From Adhaeribacter terrigena (GTDB taxonomy: Bacteria; Bacteroidota; Bacteroidia; Cytophagales; Hymenobacteraceae): 64,000 nucleotides of DNA. Both the position numbers and the translations under genes were made by a program. Shown one piece after another: positions 42,711 through 50,432 of the stretch; the stretch's first letter is position 1, and each line of letters begins with the position of its first letter. The notes beneath the pieces are model-generated. The model saw only the letters and a program-made list of their open reading frames with translations, had not been told where the DNA came from and did not search any database. The stretch covers positions 496,001 through 560,000 of the forward strand of contig NZ_JAEHFX010000002.1 of the NCBI RefSeq assembly GCF_016623615.1, given 5' to 3'.

Positions 42711-45261
42711 ACAACCTCGGATCCACCGCTTCACTTTCCAGCGCAAGCACTCCGAATACACATTCATGCACCCTGCGGAGCGGTTCTTTCTTTACAAACC
42801 GTTCCAGCGATTCCAGCCCTAAAGTAAATTCCTGCAGCGCTATTTCCCGTTTCATTTTCACGCTGCGTTGTTTCAGGGTTGGCAGGTTTTCGCCTAAGTC
42901 ATATTCCGGGCCGTACACAATGCGCAGGTATTCGCTGCCCCGGCATTTCATGGCGGGCTGCATGATGCGGCCTTTATTGGTTGGGATAAACTCTAATGGT
43001 TTTACCACCATGCCTTCGCCGCCTTTTTCGGTCATTTCCAGCCACCAGTTTATGCCTTCCTTTACACTGGCTTCATCGTTGAGATCTACCAGCAGGTTGT
43101 TGGTGGACAACAGGAACACCTGGTTAAAAGCGCAGATGTTTTTAAGCTGTTCCAGGTGCCAGGTGTGAAGCTGGTCTTTATAGATTTTGCCTTCGGTAGC
43201 CAGAATGTGGAACGGGGCGAAAACGAGCCCTGCGATGCCGTTGGTTTCCTGACAGTAGTTGCGGTAAGCAGTCACGTAATCTGCAATGGCTTTTTCCCTG
43301 GCAACTGTTTCATGCAATAAGTCTTCTACCGGAATTCCTCTGGCCAAAGCTTTTGTCAATGCAGTTTCGGTTTGGGCAAGGCCGTTTAAAGCGGAAGTTC
43401 CTACGGCGGCGTATTGATTTATGATCAGGGCTTTGGCTTTGGAAGACCAGGGCAGCAATTCACCGTCCAGGCAAACCCAATCGGTATGGAATTGTTCCCA
43501 AAAACCGGAAGCCGTTAATGCCCGGTGAATTTCTGCCAGGAAAAGCTGTTCGTGCTCCGGGTTGTCGAAGAAGCGGCGGCCGGTGCGGGTGTACATGATT
43601 CCCGGGGCCGGCTGTTGCATGCCGAAGCGGGTAACGGCCACTTCCGGATCTTGGCAGACAATGGCGATGGCGCGCGAACCCATATGCTTTTCTTCGCAGA
43701 TCACTTCATTTACTCCGTTTTTCCGGAAGTATTGAAAGACCTCTTGGGGGTGTTCCAGGAAGTTTGGCAGCGGGCTGGTTTCCGGCGGCGACATGGTAGG
43801 CGGGAGGTAGATCAGCCATTTTGGATCTACGGCAAACCGGCTCATTACTTCCAGGGCCGCTACCGCATTTTCTTCCCGGATAATTACCCGGTTGCCGAAC
43901 CCGGTTTCTACCAGGTATTTGTCTTTAATGATGCTGATATCGAGCAAATCGTCCTGTTGCTGCTGGGCGGAAAGCGCCTGCGTAGGTTCCTCCGGCAGCA
44001 GCGGCCTTACCGGTTCTTCGTACACTTTTTTAGCAGAAACAGATATCGTTTCCCGCTCCGGATAACGCAGCGCCGTGAGTTTGCCGCCGAATACGCAGCC
44101 GTTGTCGATGTTTACGGTATTGTTGAGCCACTCCACGGTTGGAACCGGCGTATGCCCGTACACCACGGTGGCTTTTCCGCGGTAATTTTTGGCCCAGTTG
44201 TAGCGCACCGGCAACCCGAATTCATCGATCTCGCCGGTGGTTTCGCCGTACAGGCAAAAGGCCCTTACGGCAGCGGCCGCTCTCCCGTGCATTTCCTCCG
44301 GCAAACCGCCGTGCGCTACTACCAGGTTGCCGTTGTCCAGCACGTAATGCGCGATCAGGCTATCCAGAAAAGCCTTCAGTTCGACTTTAAATTCTTTGTT
44401 GGCATTGGTTAATTGCTGCACCGTTTTTTCCAGGCCGTGCGCCAGGTTTACGTCTTTGCCCAACAGGTATTTCTGAAGTTTGTCGTCGTGGTTGCCGCGG
44501 ATGCACAGCGCTTTGCCGACTTTAACGGCATCCATTACCAGGCGCAACACTTCCGGTGAATCCGGGCCCCGGTCTACCAGGTCGCCGAGGAAGATCAGTT
44601 TGCGGTTTTCCGGGTGCTGCACGTGGTAATGACCATCGGGCAGTTTTTCGACCAAATACCCTAGCGTTTGCAACAGCTCATTCAACTCTTCGAAGCAGCC
44701 GTGCACATCGCCGATAATATCGAAAGGGCCGTGCTCTTCCTTTTTGTTGTTCCAGAGCGGTTGTCTTACGATGGTTTGCTCTTCCGAAGTATCTACAAAA
44801 TAGGTGTAGCCAAAGCCTTCGTGTTTGATCGATTTCAGGGAGCGCTTATAGCTGTCGAACTGCTTTTCCAGCACGGCTTTGCCGAAGTTCCTGTCGGTGC
44901 GGCCGGCGTGGCGTTCGAAAGCGGTTTTGATGGGTGTTTCCAGCACAATGGCGGCGGCCAGGGCATAATTGTCTTTTGCCAGCTGCACCAGTTTGGCCCG
45001 GTCTTCCTTGCGGATATTCAGCGCATCGATCACGGTAAGTTTACCGCGTTTCAGGCGTTTGGCGGCTAAAAAATGCAACACATCAAAAGCATCTTTGGTG
45101 GCATCCAGGTCGTTCTCATCGTCGGACACCAGGGCCCGGCAGAAATCAGAGGAAATGATTTCGGTTGGCTTAAAGTACTTGCGGGCGAAGGTGCTTTTGC
45201 CGGAGCTGCTCGGCCCGACCAGCACCACCAGGGCTATTTCCGGTAGTTTTATATCTTTCAT
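42709..45261 (-). CDS. pnkp: polynucleotide kinase-phosphatase/ligase Pnkp
   Basis: A three-domain RNA repair enzyme of about 850 residues. The N-terminal kinase has P-loop GPSSSGKST (residues 16-24). The central metallophosphoesterase carries DIIGDVHGC, GDLVDRGPDS, RGNHDDK, VVAHGG and VYGHTPVP. The C-terminal adenylyltransferase/ligase carries nucleotidyl Lys of EEKHMGSRA at about residue 525, CLDGELLPW and EGMVVKPLEF. It heals 5'-OH and 2',3'-cyclic phosphate ends and, with Hen1, seals them with 2'-O-methylation. ATG 45261 is preferred: the earlier ATG at 45279 lies inside a REP palindrome. Downstream of hen1 on the same strand, 236 bp apart, with palindromes between. Confidence 0.96.
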   Translation of the reverse strand: MKDIKLPEIALVVLVGPSSSGKSTFARKYFKPTEIISSDFCRALVSDDENDLDATKDAFDVLHFLAAKRLKRGKLTVIDALNIRKEDRAKLVQLAKDNYALAAAIVLETPIKTAFERHAGRTDRNFGKAVLEKQFDSYKRSLKSIKHEGFGYTYFVDTSEEQTIVRQPLWNNKKEEHGPFDIIGDVHGCFEELNELLQTLGYLVEKLPDGHYHVQHPENRKLIFLGDLVDRGPDSPEVLRLVMDAVKVGKALCIRGNHDDKLQKYLLGKDVNLAHGLEKTVQQLTNANKEFKVELKAFLDSLIAHYVLDNGNLVVAHGGLPEEMHGRAAAAVRAFCLYGETTGEIDEFGLPVRYNWAKNYRGKATVVYGHTPVPTVEWLNNTVNIDNGCVFGGKLTALRYPERETISVSAKKVYEEPVRPLLPEEPTQALSAQQQQDDLLDISIIKDKYLVETGFGNRVIIREENAVAALEVMSRFAVDPKWLIYLPPTMSPPETSPLPNFLEHPQEVFQYFRKNGVNEVICEEKHMGSRAIAIVCQDPEVAVTRFGMQQPAPGIMYTRTGRRFFDNPEHEQLFLAEIHRALTASGFWEQFHTDWVCLDGELLPWSSKAKALIINQYAAVGTSALNGLAQTETALTKALARGIPVEDLLHETVAREKAIADYVTAYRNYCQETNGIAGLVFAPFHILATEGKIYKDQLHTWHLEQLKNICAFNQVFLLSTNNLLVDLNDEASVKEGINWWLEMTEKGGEGMVVKPLEFIPTNKGRIMQPAMKCRGSEYLRIVYGPEYDLGENLPTLKQRSVKMKREIALQEFTLGLESLERFVKKEPLRRVHECVFGVLALESEAVDPRL

Positions 45262-45273
45262 GGTATATGGTGA

Positions 45274-45496
45274 CCTCATCCCCCGGCCCCTTCTCCTAAA
45301 AGGAGAAGGGGTGACTTGGGAGTGTGGGTTTTTCGTTTTGTTTTGGAGGTATTACTTGTATGGGCAGTACTTTAATTCTCCTGAAGGAGAAGTGGGGCTC
45401 CGGAGGTTTGGTTTTCGTTTGATCCTGATAGTTTTATTTAATTCGGCAGAGTATAAAAGTCCCTCTCCTCAAGGAGAGGGATTTAGGGTGAGGTGC
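45274..45496. repeat. cluster of three REP-like palindromes between hen1 and pnkp
   Basis: Unit 1 at 45274-45314 (CTCATCCCCCGGCCCCTTCT, then CCTAAAAGGAGAAGGGG), unit 2 at 45374-45400 (TTCTCCTGAAGGAGAAGTGG), unit 3 at 45459-45496 (CCCTCTCCTCAAGGAGAGGG then ATTTAGGGTGAGGTG). The outer ends are inverted (CCTCA...TGAGG). Unit 3 abuts the hen1 stop codon, and unit 1 ends 13 bp before the pnkp ATG. Confidence 0.8.
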
Positions 45497-45497
45497 C

Positions 45498-46868
45498 TTA
45501 CTTCTTTGTAAAAACCGCGATCTGCGATGGCGCCCCCACTTCAGGTTCTTCCGGGCCGACCGGCGATATGCTTACCCTGTAGCCGTATTGTTCGCCTACT
45601 TTTTCGCACCAGTTCCGGAATTCCGGGCGGCTCCATTCAAAGCGGTGGTCTTCGTGGCGGAAGTCTTCGGCCTGCAGTTTCTGGTAGATCACGTTGTACT
45701 CGGCATTGGGGGTAGAAAGCACGATGGTTGGCGGACTGGCCAGCCCGAAAACCACTTTTTCCATGGCCGGTAAACGTTCTTCGTCCAGGTGCTCGATCAC
45801 TTCTACCATCGCGAGGGCATCGTAACCGGAAAGCCTTTCGTCCTGGTACGTTACCGAGCCCTGGAAAAGCGAAAGGCGTTCGCGCAGGGCCGGGGCGGCA
45901 TCGGAAAGGTGCAGGTTTTCTTTGGCTTTTTGCAGGGAGCTGAAGGATACATCCATGCCCGTGAGTTTTTTAAACTGGCCGTCCTGCAACAGCAATTTCA
46001 GCAGTTTGCCTTCCCCGCAACCCAGGTCTAAAACCGAACCGGCGCCGCTGGCTTTCAGCAGTTCAAAAGCTTTTTGCAGGCGCTGCTGGTGCAGATTTAG
46101 CGTTACCGCATTTTCCGGTTCCTCCGGGGCTAAGGCTTCTTCGCCGGCCAGCCGGAGCAGGGCTTCGTTGGAGTACCTCCGCAGGTTTTTAAAGTAGCGC
46201 CGCGTGATCCATTCTTTCTCCGGATGATCTTCCAGCCAGCCCTGGCCTTTCTGCAGCAGGATCTCGATGTCGTTGCGGGAGATCCAGAAGTGCTTATCGT
46301 TGTCGAGTACCGGAATGAGTACGTAGAGGTGGGAGAGCAGCGCTTTTAAAGGAAGGGTGTGCCGCAGCTCCAGGTTCACGTATTTGCTCAGGCCCCAGCC
46401 CGGGAAACGCTCGTCGAGGGGCAACTGCTCGAATTGGGTAGCATACCCCAAAGGCCCGAACAGTTTTTCCAGCAATTCCGGACCGCCATCTGCTTTCAGC
46501 GAAGCCAGCTTTACGGTAAAGGGCATGGGCGTATCTACCAGTTCCGGACGGGCGTTGCATTTGCCGTTCAGCGCCGAACCGAAGGCTTTGGTAATGGCAG
46601 AACTCAGGAAAGAATTGCTGGTATAGGGGCGGTCGTTTACGTAATGCTCCTGCAAGGTGGGCGAAGGACTTTTCCGGCTCCGTACCAGCTCCACCGGGTT
46701 GATATCCAGCATCAGGCAGGCGGTGCAAATTTCCGGACTTGCTTCCGGGTAGAAAATATGCGCCTTGCCGGTGCTGAGCGCAACGGTTTGCAGTTTGTCC
46801 GGGTGTTTATGCAGTAAATAGCCCAGGTCGGTTGCCGGCTGGTAGGTGGTGGTGATTTCCAGGATCAT
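45498..46868 (-). CDS. hen1: 3'-terminal RNA ribose 2'-O-methyltransferase Hen1
   Basis: A 456-residue protein with the bacterial Hen1 two-part layout. An N-terminal Hen1_L domain (about residues 1-240: MILEITTTYQPATDLGYLLHK) is the ligase-activating part. The C-terminal methyltransferase has SAM loop LDLGCGEGKLL (about 284-294) and the metal-binding EVIEHLDEERL plus the distal His of HEDHRFEWSRPEF, the signature of Hen1. It methylates the 2'-OH at the 3' end of cleaved RNA before Pnkp sealing. It shares an upstream tandem-heptamer site with rtcB1 and the nucleotidyltransferase operon. The next gene, pnkp, is its known partner. Confidence 0.96.
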   Translation of the reverse strand: MILEITTTYQPATDLGYLLHKHPDKLQTVALSTGKAHIFYPEASPEICTACLMLDINPVELVRSRKSPSPTLQEHYVNDRPYTSNSFLSSAITKAFGSALNGKCNARPELVDTPMPFTVKLASLKADGGPELLEKLFGPLGYATQFEQLPLDERFPGWGLSKYVNLELRHTLPLKALLSHLYVLIPVLDNDKHFWISRNDIEILLQKGQGWLEDHPEKEWITRRYFKNLRRYSNEALLRLAGEEALAPEEPENAVTLNLHQQRLQKAFELLKASGAGSVLDLGCGEGKLLKLLLQDGQFKKLTGMDVSFSSLQKAKENLHLSDAAPALRERLSLFQGSVTYQDERLSGYDALAMVEVIEHLDEERLPAMEKVVFGLASPPTIVLSTPNAEYNVIYQKLQAEDFRHEDHRFEWSRPEFRNWCEKVGEQYGYRVSISPVGPEEPEVGAPSQIAVFTKK

Positions 46869-46984
46869 AGCGTTGGTACGGAAAGTTTCTTAAACGAAAA
46901 AATACGCAACAGTAGCTAAAGGAACAAACGCACCTGCCGAAACGCTATCGTTTCTGCCGGAAAAAGTAGCAGCGCCTGGCCTTT

Positions 46985-47038
46985 TGCTTTCGTTGATGAT
47001 TCAAAATTGGGAGGCCGGTGCGCAGTCTTTTTGCGTAG
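46985..47038 (-). promoter_or_regulatory. operator/promoter site A (hen1-pnkp)
   Basis: Plus-strand TGCGCAG-TC-TTTT-TGCGTAG at 47019-47038. Read on the hen1 strand, the second heptamer is followed after 9 nt by CAATTTTG (47002-47009 in plus coordinates), close to TAnnTTTG. The order and spacing match sites B and C. It is 151 bp from the hen1 ATG, so the leader would be about 120 nt. Confidence 0.65.
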
Positions 47039-47154
47039 GGGAGTATGTTTTTAAAATTTTTGAAAATATAGTTGTTGGAAATAAAGAGAAATTATTTATT
47101 CATTATTATGAAAGAAAACATAATATTGACGAAGAATTAAAAAAGTTCTTTTAA
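46996..47154 (+). CDS. doubtful 52-residue ORF across the hen1 operator
   Basis: An ATG-started frame whose second half (KIFENIVVGNKEKLF ... IDEELKKFF) is Lys/Glu-rich and protein-like, while the first part runs through the operator. It may be chance, or the 3' remnant of an A+T-rich gene brought in with the KAP segment. No family recognised. Confidence 0.2.
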   Translation: MIQNWEAGAQSFCVGEYVFKIFENIVVGNKEKLFIHYYERKHNIDEELKKFF

Positions 47155-47190
47155 ACTCTTTTAATTTACCTTTTCTATAATCTCAAATGA

Positions 47191-49770
47191 ATGAAAAATA
47201 AAACAGAGTGGGAATTAAGTTGGACTAAGTTTCAGAATTGGCTTTTTAAGAAAGATACGATTTCAATATTAGTTTTTATTTGTGCTATAATAATCTTCAA
47301 CAAGCCAATAGAAGGGCTACTGACTAAATTAGTAGTAAATCCTTTACTTTCATATTGTGATAGCAGCATTACAAATGATGTAATATTTGGTCTTCTAATT
47401 CTGGGATTAGTTTTTTATGCGATAAGTAAACGGAAAAAGATTGTTGCTAATAATAATTTATTCACTCTGGTAGCTGTAAGCACTCTTTATCTGTATTACA
47501 GAACCAACGGATTAATATGGGAGTTTAAACCATTCTCAATATTGCCTTTTATTTATTACGCGGATATCTTGTTGTTTGGGACTGGAATAGCCTTTATTTT
47601 TTGGATAAGAATAATCTTTAAAAACAAACAAGACAGTAGTTCTGAAGGCTCTTTTTTTGACGATGAACCTTTAAGCCCAAAAAAGCAAGACGAATTAGGG
47701 TATAATGAGTTTGCTAAAACTATTGCAAATAAAATAGAAGCTACTAATCTTGAAAAATCCTTTGCTATTGGGATTAATGCTAAATGGGGAATGGGTAAAA
47801 CTTCATTCTTTAATTTAATAAAGAATAATCTAAATTCAGAAGAGAATATAATTATCGATTTTAATTCATGGAATAGTAGTTCCCCTAAAGCTATAGTTCA
47901 AGATTTTTTTGATACGCTTCAGGAGGAATTACGAAATTATTATTCCTCCTTGTCTCATGAACTAATCAAGTATTCAGATAAATTAGTAGCATTAAGTGAC
48001 AATACTATTACGCAATCCGTCAAAGCAACTGCAGGTATTTTAAGTTCGGATAATTCAGTGGTTACGTTACATAATGAAATAAATATCAAGCTTAAAAAAA
48101 TTGATAAAAGGATTATAATTTTTATTGATGATTTGGATAGGCTTGACAAATTTGAAATTATTGAAGTAATGAGGCTTATTAGAAATACTGCTAATTTTTA
48201 TAATACAGTATTTTTAGTTGCCTATGATAGAGACTATGCTTTACAAGCAATTAGTGAGCATAATGCTCATAACTTTCAGTCTTTCCTTGAAAAAATATTT
48301 CAATTAGAGATTAACTTACCATATTTTGAACCCAGGATTTTTAAAGAAAAGTTATTGAAAAATTTAAAGGAGTTACTCCCTAACTTTCTTCATGAGATAG
48401 CTGAAAGTACTTTGTTTAATCAAATACCTGGTAACAAGGATGATATAAACTTCTTTAATTGGATTTCAAGTATGAGGGACGTAACAAGGTTATCTAACTC
48501 TTTAGCAGTAACCATGCAGGGGCTATACGGAGAAGTTTTGTTTAAAGACTTTTTATACCTTCAGCTTCTTCGATTAAAGTTCCCAAGTGTATTTGAACAT
48601 ATTTCTAAAAACTTTTACTCTTATTTTATTACAGAACATGATTATAAATACAAGCATTTTTATATTCTAAAATCTTTTGATAATAGGCATGGTAATAATA
48701 ACACTTACCACTATGCTATAGATGAATATTTAAATAATAATTCTGAATCTTACTTTCTGAGTAAAGACTCAATAAACAATATAATGGCTTTGTTAAAATA
48801 CTTATTTCTTAAGCAAAACCATTATTGGCCAGAAAAAGAGGAACATTTATCAGTAATTTATCCTTTGCATTTTCGAAAATATTTTGCCTATAATTTAGAT
48901 GAAAATAGTATTTCGGAAATACAATTCACGAAAGCTAGGGCTTTTTCACAACAAGTGTTTAACGATTTAATAAAAAGCTACTGTGAAGCAGGGAAGCAAC
49001 TAGAATTACGATATAGGTTGATTGACATCAAAGACTTTAATAGTAGAGAAGATTTTGAAACTGTAATTACTGGTATTTTCTTCTTTGCTAATCAAGAAGC
49101 AAAGTCACCATTTAATAGTTTTTCTAAATATGTTGGGTATGATCCCGATGACCTTTATGATAAATTAGCTGATTATAGTTTCTCTATAAGTAAGAAATAT
49201 TATAATTCTGAAAGTTCATCTGAAGCATATAAAACTTTCCTTTTAAATTTATTTGATCAAGCTCCCTTTCCTTATTCATTTGAAAGTACCATTCTTGGAA
49301 AATGGATTAAGAGAGAAACCTTAGAACTGCCATTATCTCAAAGAGAAGCGGAAAGAATTTTAATTAAATTATTTGATGATTATTGTAACCAGACAGAAAA
49401 GCTAGATTCTTATCTCTGGAGCTTCTTTCATGACTGTAGAACCTTTGAAATTGTTGATGAGAAAAGAGTTGAAATAATTCCTGAAGCTGCAAAATCAATT
49501 TTTAAAGATTTCATTATAAAGAAAGATATTGACAGTTTCTTGGTTGATTTAATACATCAAGACCGCAGAAATGAAGGCAAGTATACCTTAGATAATTTTG
49601 TTGAAAAAATTTGGAAAAGCTGGGATGACTTCATCGAAATTATTGAAAGTAAGAAAGATAAAGACTGTATGTATATTCCTGAATTCCTTGAATTTTATAA
49701 AGAAGTGAAAAAAGTTGGTTTTGGGAATTATACAAATTTCAAATTCAATATCATACCTATTAAAAATTAA
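47191..49770 (+). CDS. KAP-family P-loop NTPase, membrane-associated
   Basis: An 859-residue protein. N-terminal membrane helices lie at about residues 25-45, 64-84, 90-105 and 125-145. The KAP P-loop domain (about 170-480) has Walker A KWGMGKTSF (Lys203) and Walker B RIIIFIDDLDRL (Asp313-Asp314). The C-terminal half is helical with no recognised domain. KAP NTPases include eukaryotic Kidins220 and bacterial PifA-like phage-exclusion proteins. The gene is strongly A+T-rich (clearly unlike all neighbours), lies on the opposite strand to the surrounding RNA-repair genes, and is bounded by a terminator. Recent acquisition and a defence role are reasonable inferences. Confidence 0.88.
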   Translation: MKNKTEWELSWTKFQNWLFKKDTISILVFICAIIIFNKPIEGLLTKLVVNPLLSYCDSSITNDVIFGLLILGLVFYAISKRKKIVANNNLFTLVAVSTLYLYYRTNGLIWEFKPFSILPFIYYADILLFGTGIAFIFWIRIIFKNKQDSSSEGSFFDDEPLSPKKQDELGYNEFAKTIANKIEATNLEKSFAIGINAKWGMGKTSFFNLIKNNLNSEENIIIDFNSWNSSSPKAIVQDFFDTLQEELRNYYSSLSHELIKYSDKLVALSDNTITQSVKATAGILSSDNSVVTLHNEINIKLKKIDKRIIIFIDDLDRLDKFEIIEVMRLIRNTANFYNTVFLVAYDRDYALQAISEHNAHNFQSFLEKIFQLEINLPYFEPRIFKEKLLKNLKELLPNFLHEIAESTLFNQIPGNKDDINFFNWISSMRDVTRLSNSLAVTMQGLYGEVLFKDFLYLQLLRLKFPSVFEHISKNFYSYFITEHDYKYKHFYILKSFDNRHGNNNTYHYAIDEYLNNNSESYFLSKDSINNIMALLKYLFLKQNHYWPEKEEHLSVIYPLHFRKYFAYNLDENSISEIQFTKARAFSQQVFNDLIKSYCEAGKQLELRYRLIDIKDFNSREDFETVITGIFFFANQEAKSPFNSFSKYVGYDPDDLYDKLADYSFSISKKYYNSESSSEAYKTFLLNLFDQAPFPYSFESTILGKWIKRETLELPLSQREAERILIKLFDDYCNQTEKLDSYLWSFFHDCRTFEIVDEKRVEIIPEAAKSIFKDFIIKKDIDSFLVDLIHQDRRNEGKYTLDNFVEKIWKSWDDFIEIIESKKDKDCMYIPEFLEFYKEVKKVGFGNYTNFKFNIIPIKN

Positions 49771-49776
49771 ATTAAT

Positions 49777-49809
49777 AAAAAGCCCCACTCCAAAAGAGCA
49801 GGGCTTTTC
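49777..49809. terminator. terminator between convergent KAP and prfH genes
   Basis: AAAAGCCC (49778-49785) pairs with GGGCTTTT (49801-49808); CTC/GAG can extend the stem inside the loop. T- and A-runs on both sides suit both strands. Confidence 0.75.
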
Positions 49810-49812
49810 TAA

Positions 49813-50427
49813 TTACAGCCGTTCGTTAAAAGTCCGCACCGCATTTCCTCTTTCCAGGGAAAGATGCTGTTCCCATTGGTTTTGCGCTTTGGTGGCAGCT
49901 TGTTCTACCTGCCACAGGTTCACCTTCGCTTTTAAGCGTTCCAGCGCTTCGGCTTTATTCTGGAACTGCGATCTTCTTTCCGAGGCCACCACCGTAATGC
50001 CCGAAGGAAGATGCCGGGCCCGAACCGCCGATTCTGTTTTATTCACGTGCTGGCCGCCGGGGCCGGAAGCGCGCAGGGTTTCGTACTGCACATCCTGGTT
50101 TTGCCAGCGGGCGAGTCGGGCAACTTCAAACGCCTGCAGGCCTACAAACCAGTTCTTCCGTTTGTGGTATTTGCGATAAGGGCTCGGCGCGATCCACTGA
50201 ATGGTACCCGTCCAGGTTTGCAGGAAGGCCGTGGTTCCCGCACCTTTCACCTGCACCAGCGCCGACAGCAAGGTGCCGTTCAGGTTGCCTGGTACGGAGG
50301 CCACCACTTCGGCGGCCAGGTTCTGGGAGCGGGCTTCTTTCAGAAAAATTTCCAGTACCCGGGCTACTACGCGGCAGCATTCTTCCGGTCCGCGGCCGGC
50401 GCTTATCTGAATCATGTATGCTTCCAT
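49813..50427 (-). CDS. prfH: peptide chain release factor-like protein PrfH
   Basis: A 204-residue class I release-factor paralogue lacking the codon-recognition domain. The catalytic GGQ is Gly124-Gly125-Gln126 within LRASGPGGQHVNKTESAVRA, followed by LPSGITVVASERRSQFQNK. The N-terminus (MIQISAGRGPEECC from residue 5) is typical of PrfH, so ATG 50415 is an alternative start. PrfH rescues ribosomes whose 16S rRNA decoding centre has been cut, so that RtcB2 can religate the rRNA. The rtcB2 gene is 5 bp upstream on the same strand, the classical pair. Confidence 0.95.
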   Translation of the reverse strand: MEAYMIQISAGRGPEECCRVVARVLEIFLKEARSQNLAAEVVASVPGNLNGTLLSALVQVKGAGTTAFLQTWTGTIQWIAPSPYRKYHKRKNWFVGLQAFEVARLARWQNQDVQYETLRASGPGGQHVNKTESAVRARHLPSGITVVASERRSQFQNKAEALERLKAKVNLWQVEQAATKAQNQWEQHLSLERGNAVRTFNERL

Positions 50428-50432
50428 CAGTC

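Larger units (their letters stand above)
46869..47190. other. 322-bp divergent region between hen1 and the KAP gene
   Basis: Contains a dispersed motif (GAAACGCTATCGTTTC, 46939-46954), the tandem-heptamer operator (47019-47038) and, from about 47041, an abrupt change to A+T-rich sequence that continues through the KAP gene. A 52-codon frame (46996-47154) crosses the operator and is noted separately. Confidence 0.55.

Noticed and set aside
43525-44412. 295-residue plus-strand ORF
   Set aside because: Antisense shadow of pnkp, whose three domains and motifs are intact on the other strand.
45262-45279. Upstream ATG for pnkp (MRSPYT...)
   Set aside because: This ATG is part of a REP-like palindrome; the ATG at 45261 leads directly into the kinase domain.
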